Of a stretch of 50,821 bases of DNA, positions 12,049 to 20,856 are shown in pieces. The stretch's first letter is position 1. The number at the start of each line of letters is the position of its first letter. The translations under genes were made by a program, and so were the position numbers. The notes beneath the pieces were generated by a model that saw only the letters and a list, made by a program, of their open reading frames with translations, had not been told where the DNA came from and searched no databases. The DNA comes from a virus. Location: IMG/VR virus record IMGVR_UViG_3300032163_000022, positions 1 through 50,821 of that record. The stretch is one strand, 5' to 3'.

Positions 12049-13515
12049 ATGGACCAGTTTCATTTACTGGATAAGTTTTCTCCTACTATCCAGGACTTCA
12101 TTTTATCAGAGAAAACGATCACCATTCTGGTGGCGCCTTTAGGAGAAGGCAAAACCTTCGGTTGTATCGCCACCATGATATACCACGCGGCACGTTGCGG
12201 CCAGCCGATAAGGTGCGCCATTGTTAGGGATACCTTAGAAAACATCAAGTTGAGCATCGTTCCTTCCGTGGAGGAGTTCTTCGAGGAATTTTTCCCAGAC
12301 AACCCCACCAGATTCTACCGCTTTAAGAATGAATGCAAGGAACTAACCATCTTCGGCAACCTCCGCATCGAAGTGGACCTGTTCGGCATTGATGACCCGG
12401 CCAGCCTGGGGAAGCTGCAAGGATCATCGGCTTACTCCCTGATTTGGCTGAATGAGCCCGCCCCCATCGCCGACAAAGCCAATGCTGGACTATCGGAAGA
12501 AGTCTATAACGTGGCGGGCATCCGGGCCGTCCGGCGCAAGGCCACCCCTGGCCGGCTGATCGTGGACATGAACCCGGCGGACGAGGAGCACTGGACGCAT
12601 CGCCGTTTCATTGAGGAAGAGGATTTCGACCCCAACTTCCCCCTGGTGCACAAACAGGTTTGGTTTGTGCCGTATGGCGAGAACCAGCACCTCAAGGAAG
12701 AGTCTCGCCAGATGGCCAAGAAGATGTACGAGAATGACGAGGCCGCCTACGCCCGGTACGTCAAAGGCGAGTTCGCCGCGGTGTACCGGGGTGAGAAGGT
12801 AACGCCGCAGTATAAACGGGAACGCCATCTCTGCCCGGACATCTTGGTCCCGGCCCCGGGGCTGGTCTCTTTCGCCTTCTTCGACTCCTGGCACAACCCG
12901 GCCTGCTGCCTGGGGCAGATCACCTCCACTGGCCGCCTGACCTTCATCGACACCCTGCGTTTACAGAATTCGGACATCCGCACCCTGATCCATACCCAGG
13001 TAATCCCCCTGCTTAATTCTCCCAAATGGAGGAACAAACCCAATTCCTGGCGGATCGGCGGTGACTTCTCCATGAAGCAGCCGGACCAGAGCAACCGGAA
13101 CGAATCGGCGGCCAGGGTCGTAGAAGAAGCCTTCCGTAAGTTTCTGAAGTTGCCGGGAATCTTCTTCGAGGCCGGCCCCTCCAAGTGGGACACCATGAAG
13201 CGGCACATCGCCCGGGCCCTCCAGGACGGCGACCATCGCGGCGACTCCCTGGTGCTGCTTTCCAACGATAACCGCCTTCTCGACAAAGGGTTGCGGGGGG
13301 CCTGGCACTACAAGACGGACAATTCCGGCAATGTTCTTAAGAATGTCAAGCCGGATAAGGACGTTCACAGTCATCCCTGTGATGCCTGGGCCAATGCGGT
13401 CGGGGTGTTGTTACCGGCCCTTGACCGCCGAGCTCACCTGGGGGACTACCGCAAGGCGGCGGTCAGGGTCAAACAGAGGATTCAAAGTTATGCGACGGGA
13501 GGTCCCAGGGCTTAA
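12049..13515 (+). CDS. terL: Terminase large subunit
   Basis: This 488-residue protein has the packaging ATPase and nuclease layout. The adenine-binding/Walker A region is APLGEGKT at 29-36. The Walker B-like segment is SLIWLNEP near 130-137, with Asn-Glu instead of Asp-Glu. The RNase H-like nuclease acidic positions include FFDSWHN near 278-284, GGDFSMKQ near 337-344 and HPCDAWANA near 442. It cuts concatemeric DNA and pumps it through the portal. No Shine-Dalgarno is seen before ATG 12049. Its stop overlaps the next start as TAATG. Confidence 0.9.
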   Translation: MDQFHLLDKFSPTIQDFILSEKTITILVAPLGEGKTFGCIATMIYHAARCGQPIRCAIVRDTLENIKLSIVPSVEEFFEEFFPDNPTRFYRFKNECKELTIFGNLRIEVDLFGIDDPASLGKLQGSSAYSLIWLNEPAPIADKANAGLSEEVYNVAGIRAVRRKATPGRLIVDMNPADEEHWTHRRFIEEEDFDPNFPLVHKQVWFVPYGENQHLKEESRQMAKKMYENDEAAYARYVKGEFAAVYRGEKVTPQYKRERHLCPDILVPAPGLVSFAFFDSWHNPACCLGQITSTGRLTFIDTLRLQNSDIRTLIHTQVIPLLNSPKWRNKPNSWRIGGDFSMKQPDQSNRNESAARVVEEAFRKFLKLPGIFFEAGPSKWDTMKRHIARALQDGDHRGDSLVLLSNDNRLLDKGLRGAWHYKTDNSGNVLKNVKPDKDVHSHPCDAWANAVGVLLPALDRRAHLGDYRKAAVRVKQRIQSYATGGPRA

Positions 13516-13754
13516 TGGACACCTCTGGTTACAAGGGCTGGTGGCCCATGAAGGTGTTTACCGGGACGGGGCCGGACGGGGAGCCGCAGGGCCAGGAATG
13601 TTTCAAGAGCGTGGTGGACGGGAAGCTGGTGATCCCGGAGAAGGGGTGGAGTGGCGAGCCGCCCTACCCAACGGGGGACCTGGCCCCTTGCCGGCACACC
13701 CCCTCGGACAAGTTCCGGCAGAACTATGACCTCATAGATTGGGGGAAAAGCTGA
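13515..13754 (+). CDS. Small hypothetical protein
   Basis: This 79-residue protein (MDTSGYKGWWPMKVFTGTGP onward, with EGWSGEPP-like aromatic/proline patches) lies between terminase and portal and is coupled to both sides by one-base overlaps. It may be a small head or packaging accessory protein. No family recognised. Confidence 0.65.
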   Translation: MDTSGYKGWWPMKVFTGTGPDGEPQGQECFKSVVDGKLVIPEKGWSGEPPYPTGDLAPCRHTPSDKFRQNYDLIDWGKS

Positions 13755-13999
13755 TGCCCGCACCAAGTAAAGCCATGCGTAAAGCGGCGGGGATGGCCAC
13801 GGCCATCCAGGAAGGCAAGATGCAGCCCAAACCCGGGACACCCTCGGCAAAAATGGCTAAGAGCATGAAGCCGAGCGATCTACGGGAATTTGCCACCACC
13901 CCGGAAAAGGGGTTACCGAAGCATGCCCCGAAAAAGCGCCGGCCCCCGGTGAAGATGGTGGGGGAGCACGTCCAGAAGATGCCTTTTCCTAAGAGATAG
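13754..13999 (+). CDS. DUF3008-like small basic protein
   Basis: This 81-residue protein begins MPAPSKAMRKAAGMATAIQE, and has a SMKPSDLREFATTPEKGLPK segment, matching from memory the DUF3008 family of short basic proteins common in phages and bacteria and of unknown function. The start is ATG 13754, overlapping the previous TGA; a TTG at 13739 is in frame but unlikely. Confidence 0.65.
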   Translation: MPAPSKAMRKAAGMATAIQEGKMQPKPGTPSAKMAKSMKPSDLREFATTPEKGLPKHAPKKRRPPVKMVGEHVQKMPFPKR

Positions 14000-14005
14000 G
14001 GACCA

Positions 14006-16171
14006 ATGGCCATTTACCTGCCCAGCGAAGATCAAGAAGCCGCAATGAAGCGGGCGATCCACCAGGCTAGCCGGGGCGGCCCCTCGAAAGCAGTGATGGA
14101 TTCCAAGGAGCTGCAGGAGCGGGAAGAGGCTGCACAAGCCTACGCCGGGGAGGATGAGCCGCACTTCGTCAGCTTTTTGAATGATTGCGTCAGGACCTCG
14201 GTGCAGGCCATGACCGACATCCGAATGGCGCAAGATGAGTGTTGGCGGGTTTACAACGAAGAAGAGCCTTACAACTACGCCCACAAAGAGACGTGGCAGT
14301 CTCGGGTAATTTACCCCAAGCCCTTCAAATTGGTGCAGTTCGGTATGTCCATCGTCCGCAAGGCCTTCGATGTGGAGTTTTTGTCCATCGAGAACGAGAG
14401 GGACGACAAGGCAGTGGAATTCTGGAAGAAGTTGATGGGGACCATGTTAGCCCGGAATTATGCCAATTTTCCCATCAATTTTGTGGACGCCACCGGCATG
14501 AGCCTGGCGGTGGGGCAGTCTATGGAGATGATCCCGGTGTGGCGACCGGGCAAGGGGCTGCGCTACATCTTGGTGGAACCCTGGAAGATTCACCGGGATC
14601 CGGACGCAGTTTCCCGGCAGCCGCAATCAGGGATGTATTGGATTCACCAGGAATACATGCCCTATCACCTCCTGAAAGAATGGGAGCGGGAGGGGCGTTT
14701 TGTCAATATCGGCGACTTCGGCCCGGCCGGGAGTTGGGGCCAAAGCCAAGATCCCAATCTTTCGGAAACAGAGATTGCCCGACGGAAGGCCATGGTGTGG
14801 AGCAAATCCTCCTACCAAAAGGCGGCGTTAACTTCGGAGTTTTGGGGCACGGTTTTGGACCGAAGGGGAGAGATGTTGCTACCCAACGCCTCTTTTACCA
14901 CCGCGGGGGGTCGGGTTATCGGTCTTCCCAAGGCCAGTCCTTATCCCACCCTGAGGTGGCCAGGCATCGGTTTCAGCGCCCTGCCGCACCTTCTTAGATT
15001 TGATGGAAGAGGCCTGATCCAGGGGATCAAAAGCCTTTGGTATCTGATGTGCAACCTTATGAGCCTCCATGCCGACCACCTGAACTGGATGGTTAACCCG
15101 ATGATAGAGGTCGATGTTCAGTCTTTAGTGGACCAAAGGGACGTTGACGTTTATCCCGGAAAAATCTGGCAGACCCATGGTTCAGCCCAGGGTCAAAAGG
15201 TGGTGCGGGCAACCGATATTAAGTCCCAGGTAGGCGAGGCCATTGCTATTTTGAATTTTTACGACCAGAGACACCAGGACGGCGGCCTGATGGATTACTC
15301 CGCTATGGGTGCACCGGGCTATCGGGCCGAAGTGACGGCCCGGGAAGCCGCCCAGAACCTGGACCAGTCCATGACCATCGTGGGATCCATGGGGAAGAAC
15401 CTGGAGGATGGGGCCCTGAATGCAATTTTGGCCGGGGCTGAGACGGTGGCCATCAACATCACTTACGAGGAATTGGCGATGTTGATGGGGCAGGAGGTGG
15501 CGGAGCCGTACCGGGTGCCAGTTTCCGATGAGTTTCCTACCGGCCTCAACTTGCCCCAGTTGACCACCGGCAATTTCCGGGTTGCCGGGATTTCGGCATT
15601 GATGAAGGACGCAGAGATTTGGCGGAACCTGCGGGATGTGATCTTACCCATGAGCGAAAATCCCCTTTTTCAGCCGTATCTCAAGCCATATTCAATCTGC
15701 CTTTCCACCGAAAAGCGTCTCCAACTGCAAAATGAAAATGTTTTTGTGGACCAGGATACGGCAAAGAGGGTGGATGACGCCCAGCAGGTCCAGCAGGAAG
15801 CGGCAATTAAGGCGCAGCAGGCAGCGGCGGCGGCGGAGGCGGCCCTGGCCGAAATGAAGGCCCAATCGGAACAGGCCAAGGCTGAGATGAATTTAGCCAA
15901 GGCGAAAGAACACGAGGGCAAGGCGGCCTTGGCCTTGGCAAAGGCTGAGTCCGAGGGAAGGCCTGAACCGGGAACAGGTGCTACCGGGGTCGAGGATGAG
16001 TTTAAGCCAGACCTGACCCTGGCCCAGGCTGAACTTACCCAGCGTCAGGCAGATACAGAGGCGGCCAAGGTGCAATTAGTCCTCGCTCAAGCCCACCTGG
16101 CCTTGGCGCAAGCCAAAGCTGCGTTGCGGCCCCCGCCCGCCCCGGCGTCTGATTCGGGAGGGGCCAAGTAA
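14006..16171 (+). CDS. Portal protein
   Basis: This 721-residue protein follows the terminase gene and has portal-type sequence: an N-terminal helical region with ETWQSRVIYPKPFKLVQFGM, a central LVEPWKIHRDPDA and EYMPYHLLKEWEREGRFVNI part, and a LIQGIKSLWYLMCNLMSLHA stem region. Residues about 580-720 are an Ala/Gln/Glu-rich coiled coil, likely the barrel or crown. The portal is the dodecameric vertex through which DNA is packaged and ejected. The call rests on length, order and general pattern. Confidence 0.8.
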   Translation: MAIYLPSEDQEAAMKRAIHQASRGGPSKAVMDSKELQEREEAAQAYAGEDEPHFVSFLNDCVRTSVQAMTDIRMAQDECWRVYNEEEPYNYAHKETWQSRVIYPKPFKLVQFGMSIVRKAFDVEFLSIENERDDKAVEFWKKLMGTMLARNYANFPINFVDATGMSLAVGQSMEMIPVWRPGKGLRYILVEPWKIHRDPDAVSRQPQSGMYWIHQEYMPYHLLKEWEREGRFVNIGDFGPAGSWGQSQDPNLSETEIARRKAMVWSKSSYQKAALTSEFWGTVLDRRGEMLLPNASFTTAGGRVIGLPKASPYPTLRWPGIGFSALPHLLRFDGRGLIQGIKSLWYLMCNLMSLHADHLNWMVNPMIEVDVQSLVDQRDVDVYPGKIWQTHGSAQGQKVVRATDIKSQVGEAIAILNFYDQRHQDGGLMDYSAMGAPGYRAEVTAREAAQNLDQSMTIVGSMGKNLEDGALNAILAGAETVAINITYEELAMLMGQEVAEPYRVPVSDEFPTGLNLPQLTTGNFRVAGISALMKDAEIWRNLRDVILPMSENPLFQPYLKPYSICLSTEKRLQLQNENVFVDQDTAKRVDDAQQVQQEAAIKAQQAAAAAEAALAEMKAQSEQAKAEMNLAKAKEHEGKAALALAKAESEGRPEPGTGATGVEDEFKPDLTLAQAELTQRQADTEAAKVQLVLAQAHLALAQAKAALRPPPAPASDSGGAK

Positions 16172-16539
16172 TGGCACATCAACCCATGGGCGCTGGCGGG
16201 ATAGACGTGGAGATCGGCACCGGGAAGCCCCGGGCAGTCAAAACCCTGGAACAACGCCAGAATGAGGCGGCCCTAAAGAAACAGCAGGCTACCGTAGAGA
16301 CCATCAACTTCATAGCGGATTTACGAGACAATCCCGGCTTGGCCTTGGTGGTGGAGGCTCTGAAAACCCGGCTGGTGGAACTGGCGGCGGCAGACCCCCA
16401 ATGTCAGGCTTTCAAGAAAATCATCGTTGGCTGGCGAAATAAGATAGACCCCGTCCCGGCGCTGGCGGAGCAACTGGTCCGTCATGCTTTGGGACCATTG
16501 AATATTTTAATGAGAGGACCACAGGCCGCCCCGGAATAG
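16171..16539 (+). CDS. Hypothetical protein downstream of portal
   Basis: This 122-residue, mainly helical protein (EQRQNEAALKKQQATVETIN, then DNPGLALVVEALKTRLVELA) starts by a TAATG overlap with the portal stop. Its position suggests a head-assembly role. Strong hairpins follow its stop at 16576-16662. Confidence 0.65.
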   Translation: MAHQPMGAGGIDVEIGTGKPRAVKTLEQRQNEAALKKQQATVETINFIADLRDNPGLALVVEALKTRLVELAAADPQCQAFKKIIVGWRNKIDPVPALAEQLVRHALGPLNILMRGPQAAPE

Positions 16540-16575
16540 GGATTCCGGCCTGAGCAGTAAAATAAAATTGGGGTT

Positions 16576-16603
16576 CTCTTAACCGTCGGCCAACGGTTGA
16601 GGG
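16576..16603. repeat. Long hairpin downstream of the portal operon
   Basis: CTCTTAACCGT (16576-16586) pairs with ACGGTTGAGGG (16593-16603), three positions as G-T pairs, around CGGCCA. It lies just before a classic terminator and may stabilise the 3' end of the upstream message. Confidence 0.5.
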
Positions 16604-16618
16604 ACGTAAGCATTAAAG

Positions 16619-16662
16619 AGAGGGCAGTTAGGTGCCTAATCACCTGACTTGCCCTCTTTTTA
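16619..16662 (+). terminator. Strong rho-independent terminator
   Basis: AGAGGGCA (16619-16626) pairs with TGCCCTCT (16650-16657), and the stem continues inward (GTTAGGTG with CACCTGAC, one bulged T), capped by CCTAAT and followed by TTTTT. It separates the terminase-portal genes from the scaffold-capsid genes. Confidence 0.85.
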
Positions 16663-16711
16663 TTGGCCCCGGCTGCGGCCCGCAAGGATTCCCGCGGATA
16701 AGGAGAATTTC

Positions 16712-17695
16712 GTGGCAGACGAGACCAAGCCGGAAGGAATCGAGGCGGTTGGCTACTCTTCGGCTGACCTGATGGCAGAGCTTCCCCAACAGGTTTTTGA
16801 CGGCGAGTCCATCGTGACCCGGGAGGCGGAAGTTGAACCAGGTCCCGAAGAGATCATCTCACCGGAAACCCTACCGGAAGACACCCCCAAACCCGGGGAT
16901 AAACCTGAGCCGCCCAAACCCCCGGAGAAGAAATACAAATCGTGGGAAGAGGCGGAGGAAGGGGCCCGAGAGCACCAGCGTTTCGCCACGGAGAAAGCGG
17001 AAGAGGCCAAGCGGGACCGCGAGGCCCTGGAAGCAGCCGAACGCGAACGGGACGATCTCAAACAAAAGCTGGAGGCAGCGCCTCCGAAGCCGGTGGCCCC
17101 GGCCAAGTCTGCCGAGGAATTGGAGGCTGAACAGGAGGGCCGGATCGAGGCCGCCCTGGATGAGATCAACGAACTGGACGAGTTCGACCCGGAATACAAG
17201 AAAAAGGTGGCCCGAGCCTGGCGCAAGGCTGGTCTCGGCGGAGCGGGACAGCCCGCCCCGGACCCAAAGGCTTTGGACGAGATCATCGACCGCCGGGTGG
17301 AAGAGCGGCTAAAGGCCCGAAAACCATCTGGGCCGAGCATTTTGGAACAGGCCTTCGACCTGGCGGGCAAAGCTGGCCTGGACATGAATGATCCAGACTC
17401 AGTGGACTCCGTCCAATTTGAGCACATGAGGAGAAAGCTCCCGGAGGAATACGACACCAAACCCCTTCAGGAGCAAGTGGATTGGGTGGTGGGCGAAGTT
17501 CGGAAACGCACCGGCAAAGTGGTGCAAATGACGGACGAGGAGCGGGAAAAGGCTCGCAAGACCCAAAAGGCCAACGCCGTTCTGGAAAAGGGCAACAACC
17601 GTCCTCCTCCCCCCAAAAAACCCGATGACAGCGAACCCTACACCTCCGCCGGCATCTTGCGGGAAGTCCAGGAGGAACGGCGGATACGAGGATAG
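16712..17695 (+). CDS. Capsid scaffolding protein
   Basis: This 327-residue, highly charged protein lies directly upstream of the major capsid gene. The N-terminal third is acidic and proline-rich (PKPGDKPEPPKPPEKKYKSW), followed by a long coiled coil (FATEKAEEAKRDREALEAAE onward) and a polar C-terminus. That pattern and position fit the internal scaffold that shapes the procapsid and then leaves it. The start is GTG 16712 with AAGGAG six bases upstream. A longer frame from 16649 would run through the terminator region and is rejected. Confidence 0.8.
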   Translation: MADETKPEGIEAVGYSSADLMAELPQQVFDGESIVTREAEVEPGPEEIISPETLPEDTPKPGDKPEPPKPPEKKYKSWEEAEEGAREHQRFATEKAEEAKRDREALEAAERERDDLKQKLEAAPPKPVAPAKSAEELEAEQEGRIEAALDEINELDEFDPEYKKKVARAWRKAGLGGAGQPAPDPKALDEIIDRRVEERLKARKPSGPSILEQAFDLAGKAGLDMNDPDSVDSVQFEHMRRKLPEEYDTKPLQEQVDWVVGEVRKRTGKVVQMTDEEREKARKTQKANAVLEKGNNRPPPPKKPDDSEPYTSAGILREVQEERRIRG

Positions 17696-17707
17696 GAGGT
17701 TTAAAAG

Positions 17708-18676
17708 ATGGATGCTCACACCTGGAATGAAATTGGGAAAACGGGAATTCTCGGCAACCACCAGTTGAGCAAAAAGCTCTACAAGGTGGTGCTGGGGGAA
17801 TGCGTGGTTTTCCCTTTCACCAATGACCAGGGCATCGGCTTCAAGCGGAACGCCGGTGAAACGGTCAACCTGATGCACGTCAACGAACTGCCCGATCCGG
17901 ATTCCGCCGAGACGGAAGAGGACGGCCAGATCCCCACCGACAAACTGACCTTCGGGAACCGGGCCATAACCCTCAAGGCTTATGGCCGGGGGGTGAAATT
18001 CACCGAACTGGCGGAAAACCTGTCGGTGTTCAAACCCAGCGATGTCCTGAAAGAGAAGCTGCAGGACCAGATGACCCGGGTGATGGATACCATGGCGGCG
18101 AACGCCTTTCAGGAAGCCGCCGCGGTGAAGGTCGTGTTCTCCCCCACCTCCCTGACCGGCGGGGTCTGGGCGACGAGCGGCACGCCGGGGGCCTTGGCTG
18201 TTGCCCCCCTGACCCTGGACCACTGCAAACTCATCTCTGCGTATATGCGGGACACCATCCACGTCCCCTTCTACACCAAGAACTACTACATCGGGTTCAC
18301 CTGCAACAAAAACATCGAGTCCCTGACCGATGACCGGGGCCTGATCCAGTGGCACCAGTACCTCGGCAAAGGCGACCTCCTCTTCAACAACGAAATGGGG
18401 ATGGTCCACAAGATTCGTTGGATTGAGGTCAACCGCGCAGCGGCTTTCTCTAACGTGGCCGGCACCTCTTCGGTCTTTGGCGAAGGCGTGGTCTTCGGCA
18501 AGGAAGGGGTGGCTTATCTGGAAGCGGTGGCACCGCATCTGCGGATGAACCCCAACTTCCAGGGCAATTTCGGCACCGTGCAGGCCATGGCCTGGTGGGG
18601 CGTCATCGCGTTTGGGTCGATCTGGAACCTGCCCGACGACGGCAAAGCCAAGATCATCCGGCTCGATAGCCTGTAA
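17708..18676 (+). CDS. Major capsid protein
   Basis: This 322-residue protein is in the canonical capsid position behind the scaffold gene, with an AGGAGG site. The pattern TDKLTFGNRAITLKAYGRGV followed by KFTELAENLSVFKPSDVLKE and DQMTRVMDTMAANAFQEAA resembles HK97-fold capsid proteins of the N4 gp56-like family (from memory). It forms the icosahedral shell. A hairpin follows at 18692-18716. Confidence 0.8.
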   Translation: MDAHTWNEIGKTGILGNHQLSKKLYKVVLGECVVFPFTNDQGIGFKRNAGETVNLMHVNELPDPDSAETEEDGQIPTDKLTFGNRAITLKAYGRGVKFTELAENLSVFKPSDVLKEKLQDQMTRVMDTMAANAFQEAAAVKVVFSPTSLTGGVWATSGTPGALAVAPLTLDHCKLISAYMRDTIHVPFYTKNYYIGFTCNKNIESLTDDRGLIQWHQYLGKGDLLFNNEMGMVHKIRWIEVNRAAAFSNVAGTSSVFGEGVVFGKEGVAYLEAVAPHLRMNPNFQGNFGTVQAMAWWGVIAFGSIWNLPDDGKAKIIRLDSL

Positions 18677-18691
18677 ACCGCAAACCATGAC

Positions 18692-18716
18692 GGGGGACGG
18701 TGCAGGCCGTCTCCCC
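18692..18716 (+). terminator. Imperfect GC-rich hairpin after the capsid gene
   Basis: GGGGGACGG and CCGTCTCCCC pair with one bulge around TGCAGG, followed by TTC. This may reduce read-through or protect the capsid message. It has no U-tract. Confidence 0.4.
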
Positions 18717-18733
18717 TTCGGGAGGTAAGGAAG

Positions 18734-19234
18734 ATGTTATACGGCGAAGGAATTAAGGAAATTGATTCGGCTATCGCGGATGCTGCCCTGGCTACCGCCA
18801 TCGTCCTGGAAGCCGCGGCGACCACGGTGGTCTTGCTCAAAACCATGAATACCCCGGGTTTTGTGCGGGCCTTCGGGTTCCGGCCCACGGTGACCTTCAA
18901 CTACGACACCCTGGTGACCAAGGGCGTCCTGACCCTCTACCGTTATCCGGCGGGGGTGGCAGGAAGCAAAGTGGCCCTGGGCACCATCAACAAGGAAAAC
19001 GGCGACGTGGCGCTGAAGGAATATTTCGTGAAGGTTTCCAACACACCGGCGCTGACGGTGCCCCCTTTGCAGCCGCCCGCCAACTACGAGGCGGGGGACG
19101 TGCTGGCGATCTGGATCACCACGGCGGCCACAGGTGGCGCCAGCATTGCGGGCGATTACCAGCCCATCATCTGGGTCTCTGACCGGGGCGAGAACATCCC
19201 CAACCAGGGGCAACTGGTGAACCGCACCCCGTAA
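18734..19234 (+). CDS. Putative capsid-associated (decoration-type) protein
   Basis: This 166-residue protein has a short helical N-terminus and then a beta-rich body (RAFGFRPTVTFNYDTLVTKG, then YEAGDVLAIWITTAATGGAS). Its place immediately after the capsid gene and its own GGAGG site and downstream terminator (19249-19278) suggest an abundant virion protein such as a decoration protein. This is inference from context; no family was identified. Confidence 0.6.
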   Translation: MLYGEGIKEIDSAIADAALATAIVLEAAATTVVLLKTMNTPGFVRAFGFRPTVTFNYDTLVTKGVLTLYRYPAGVAGSKVALGTINKENGDVALKEYFVKVSNTPALTVPPLQPPANYEAGDVLAIWITTAATGGASIAGDYQPIIWVSDRGENIPNQGQLVNRTP

Positions 19235-19248
19235 CGGCAATCTCAGAC

Positions 19249-19278
19249 GGGCCCCAGGGCTCCTTGGGGCCCCTTTTT
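19249..19278 (+). terminator. Rho-independent terminator
   Basis: GGGCCCCA (19249-19256) pairs perfectly with TGGGGCCC (19265-19272) around an eight-base loop, followed by CTTTTTG. It ends the scaffold-capsid-decoration transcript. Confidence 0.85.
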
Positions 19279-19292
19279 GAAGGAGAAAGGCT

Positions 19293-19886
19293 ATGGCTGA
19301 AATCGCAATAACTGATGTGGTCACGACCATATCGTTACAGGATATGGATTATTCACAGCAAGGCAGGGTGAAAAGTTTCCCGACCATCGCCTTTGGCGGC
19401 GGGGGCTTGAAATACGACACCTACGGCATCCCGGTTCCGGATTTTAAGAAATTCGGGATGAAAAAGGTGGTCAAACGCCTTCGCATTGAACAGCCCCCCG
19501 ACGGCTATGAGTACCGGTATGACAAGACTCCCAGGGTTGCAAACCCGGTGGCGCCCTACGGCACCATCCGGATTTTTGGGAGTGCCGGGTTTACGCCTGC
19601 GGGGTCGATAGCGGTTGCCGACCATACCCACGACATGAAAGTCATCGGCGGAATCACTGCGGATGAAGATGTGGGGGTATTGGCTTCTGGTCCCACCCTG
19701 GGCAAACTGGCGGCGACGGACCGGACCATTGTTGGGGCCGATAGCGCCACCAAGGGCGGTGTGGTAGCCAAGACCGGCCTTACCGCTACTCTCACTGGCA
19801 CCGCGGTGGCTGCTGCGGCCTTGGTGGAACTCGGCAATGTGGTAGTGCCTGCCACAGTTCTTGAACTGGAAGTAATCGGCCAGTAG
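19293..19886 (+). CDS. Hypothetical structural protein
   Basis: This 197-residue protein has a polar, aromatic N-terminal half (FGGGGLKYDTYGIPVPDFKK) and an Ala/Val/Thr/Gly-rich C-terminal half (TLGKLAATDRTIVGADSATK onward) of beta type. AAGGAG precedes the ATG. Location in the head module suggests a virion component. Function unknown. Confidence 0.65.
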   Translation: MAEIAITDVVTTISLQDMDYSQQGRVKSFPTIAFGGGGLKYDTYGIPVPDFKKFGMKKVVKRLRIEQPPDGYEYRYDKTPRVANPVAPYGTIRIFGSAGFTPAGSIAVADHTHDMKVIGGITADEDVGVLASGPTLGKLAATDRTIVGADSATKGGVVAKTGLTATLTGTAVAAAALVELGNVVVPATVLELEVIGQ

Positions 19887-19904
19887 GCCGGAAAGAGGAA
19901 TCTT

Positions 19905-20411
19905 ATGGGTCAATTTATTACCACCAAGCAATTCGGCACCTTGGAGGTGGAGCAGTCCTTCCACGAACCGCCCTACCATATCGCGCTATGCACCAACGGG
20001 GCCTATGTGCATATCTCCGGCCTGCCGGTGAAGAACGAGGCGGAATTGCGCAAGGCCGTCCCGGTGGAATTCCTGGCGGATGCCTTGGACTGGTTCCGCC
20101 ACCGCCATGAGAGGGAAGGGAACCCGCCTCTCAAGGTTCTGATAGAGCCGGATGGGTCCTGTGTCTTCGAGGACGGGTCCCCCATCATCAACACTTCGCA
20201 GTTGACTCAGGCCCTGAAACCGGGGCCGATGCTGGATGCGGCGTTGCTGTGGTTCACCAAGCGGCATATCGCCAAAGAGGAAGGTGAGAAATCGGCAGCC
20301 AAGAAGGCGGCACCCAAGCAGGCGGCGAAGAAGAAACCGGCGGCGAAGAAGAAGGCTCCGGCGCGGTCTGCGGCTCCGTCCCCCGCTCCGGAAGCTGCGG
20401 CCACGGTGTAG
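19905..20411 (+). CDS. Hypothetical protein with histone H1-like Lys/Ala tail
   Basis: This 168-residue protein has a folded N-terminal part of about 125 residues (TTKQFGTLEVEQSFHEPPYH and a second half with LKPGPMLDAALLWFTKRHIA) followed by a 40-residue tail of AAKK/KKPAAKKKAPA repeats ending in Ala/Pro. Such tails bind DNA non-specifically. Its place among virion genes suggests contact with packaged DNA, but the tail could also be a flexible linker. Confidence 0.65.
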   Translation: MGQFITTKQFGTLEVEQSFHEPPYHIALCTNGAYVHISGLPVKNEAELRKAVPVEFLADALDWFRHRHEREGNPPLKVLIEPDGSCVFEDGSPIINTSQLTQALKPGPMLDAALLWFTKRHIAKEEGEKSAAKKAAPKQAAKKKPAAKKKAPARSAAPSPAPEAAATV

Positions 20412-20414
20412 GCC

Positions 20415-20570
20415 ATGGCCGAAGGCAAGGTGCGCATCTGCCCCAACCCGAATTGCCGCCTGGTGACGGACCCGGACCCGCGGATTTACAAGGACGCGGA
20501 CATTAAGTGTCCCCGGTGCGGCACGAAATGGGGGCGGAAGCGGCCAGGTCAAGGAGACGATGATGAGTAA
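20415..20570 (+). CDS. 51-residue zinc-ribbon protein
   Basis: The frame MAEGKVRICPNPNCRLVTDP and then DPRIYKDADIKCPRCGTKWG has CPNPNC and CPRC, a two-knuckle zinc ribbon, with a basic-acidic tail. It starts four bases after the preceding stop and overlaps the next gene by eight bases. This kind of tiny ribbon is common in phage structural operons; function unknown. Confidence 0.6.
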   Translation: MAEGKVRICPNPNCRLVTDPDPRIYKDADIKCPRCGTKWGRKRPGQGDDDE

Positions 20571-20844
20571 GAATATCCCTGAAGTTGATAAAGAATGGCG
20601 CCAACGTGTCTCTTTTGACTTCGGCGAGGGTGGTATGAAGCAGCCGGACGGCTTTGGAGACCTATCGGTGGACGATGAGGTTACCGTGGTGGTCACCGGC
20701 AAGGTTTCCAGCATCCGGCAAGATGCGGACACCTCCAGCTTCTCTTTGCAGATGGAGAAGATCACCCTCAAAGTTCCCGGGAAGGGAAAAACTTACACCA
20801 GCAAAGAGCTCATGCAGGAAGTGCATGAGTCCAAGAAGCGATAG
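20563..20844 (+). CDS. Hypothetical protein
   Basis: This 93-residue protein has a beta-rich centre (VDDEVTVVVTGKVSSIRQDA followed by FSLQMEKITLKVPGKG) that resembles a small OB- or barrel-type domain. ATG 20563 is six bases behind AAGGAG; ATG 20560 is only three bases behind. Function unknown; context is head completion. Confidence 0.6.
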   Translation: MSKNIPEVDKEWRQRVSFDFGEGGMKQPDGFGDLSVDDEVTVVVTGKVSSIRQDADTSSFSLQMEKITLKVPGKGKTYTSKELMQEVHESKKR

Positions 20845-20856
20845 GTCGGGAAGGCC

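Noticed and set aside
16649-16711. Longer N-terminus of the scaffold protein from 16649
   Set aside because: It would begin inside the strong terminator; GTG 16712 has an ideal ribosome site.
17399-18688. 429-codon minus-strand open frame opposite the capsid gene
   Set aside because: His/Gly-rich antisense shadow of the scaffold end and major capsid gene; no ribosome site.
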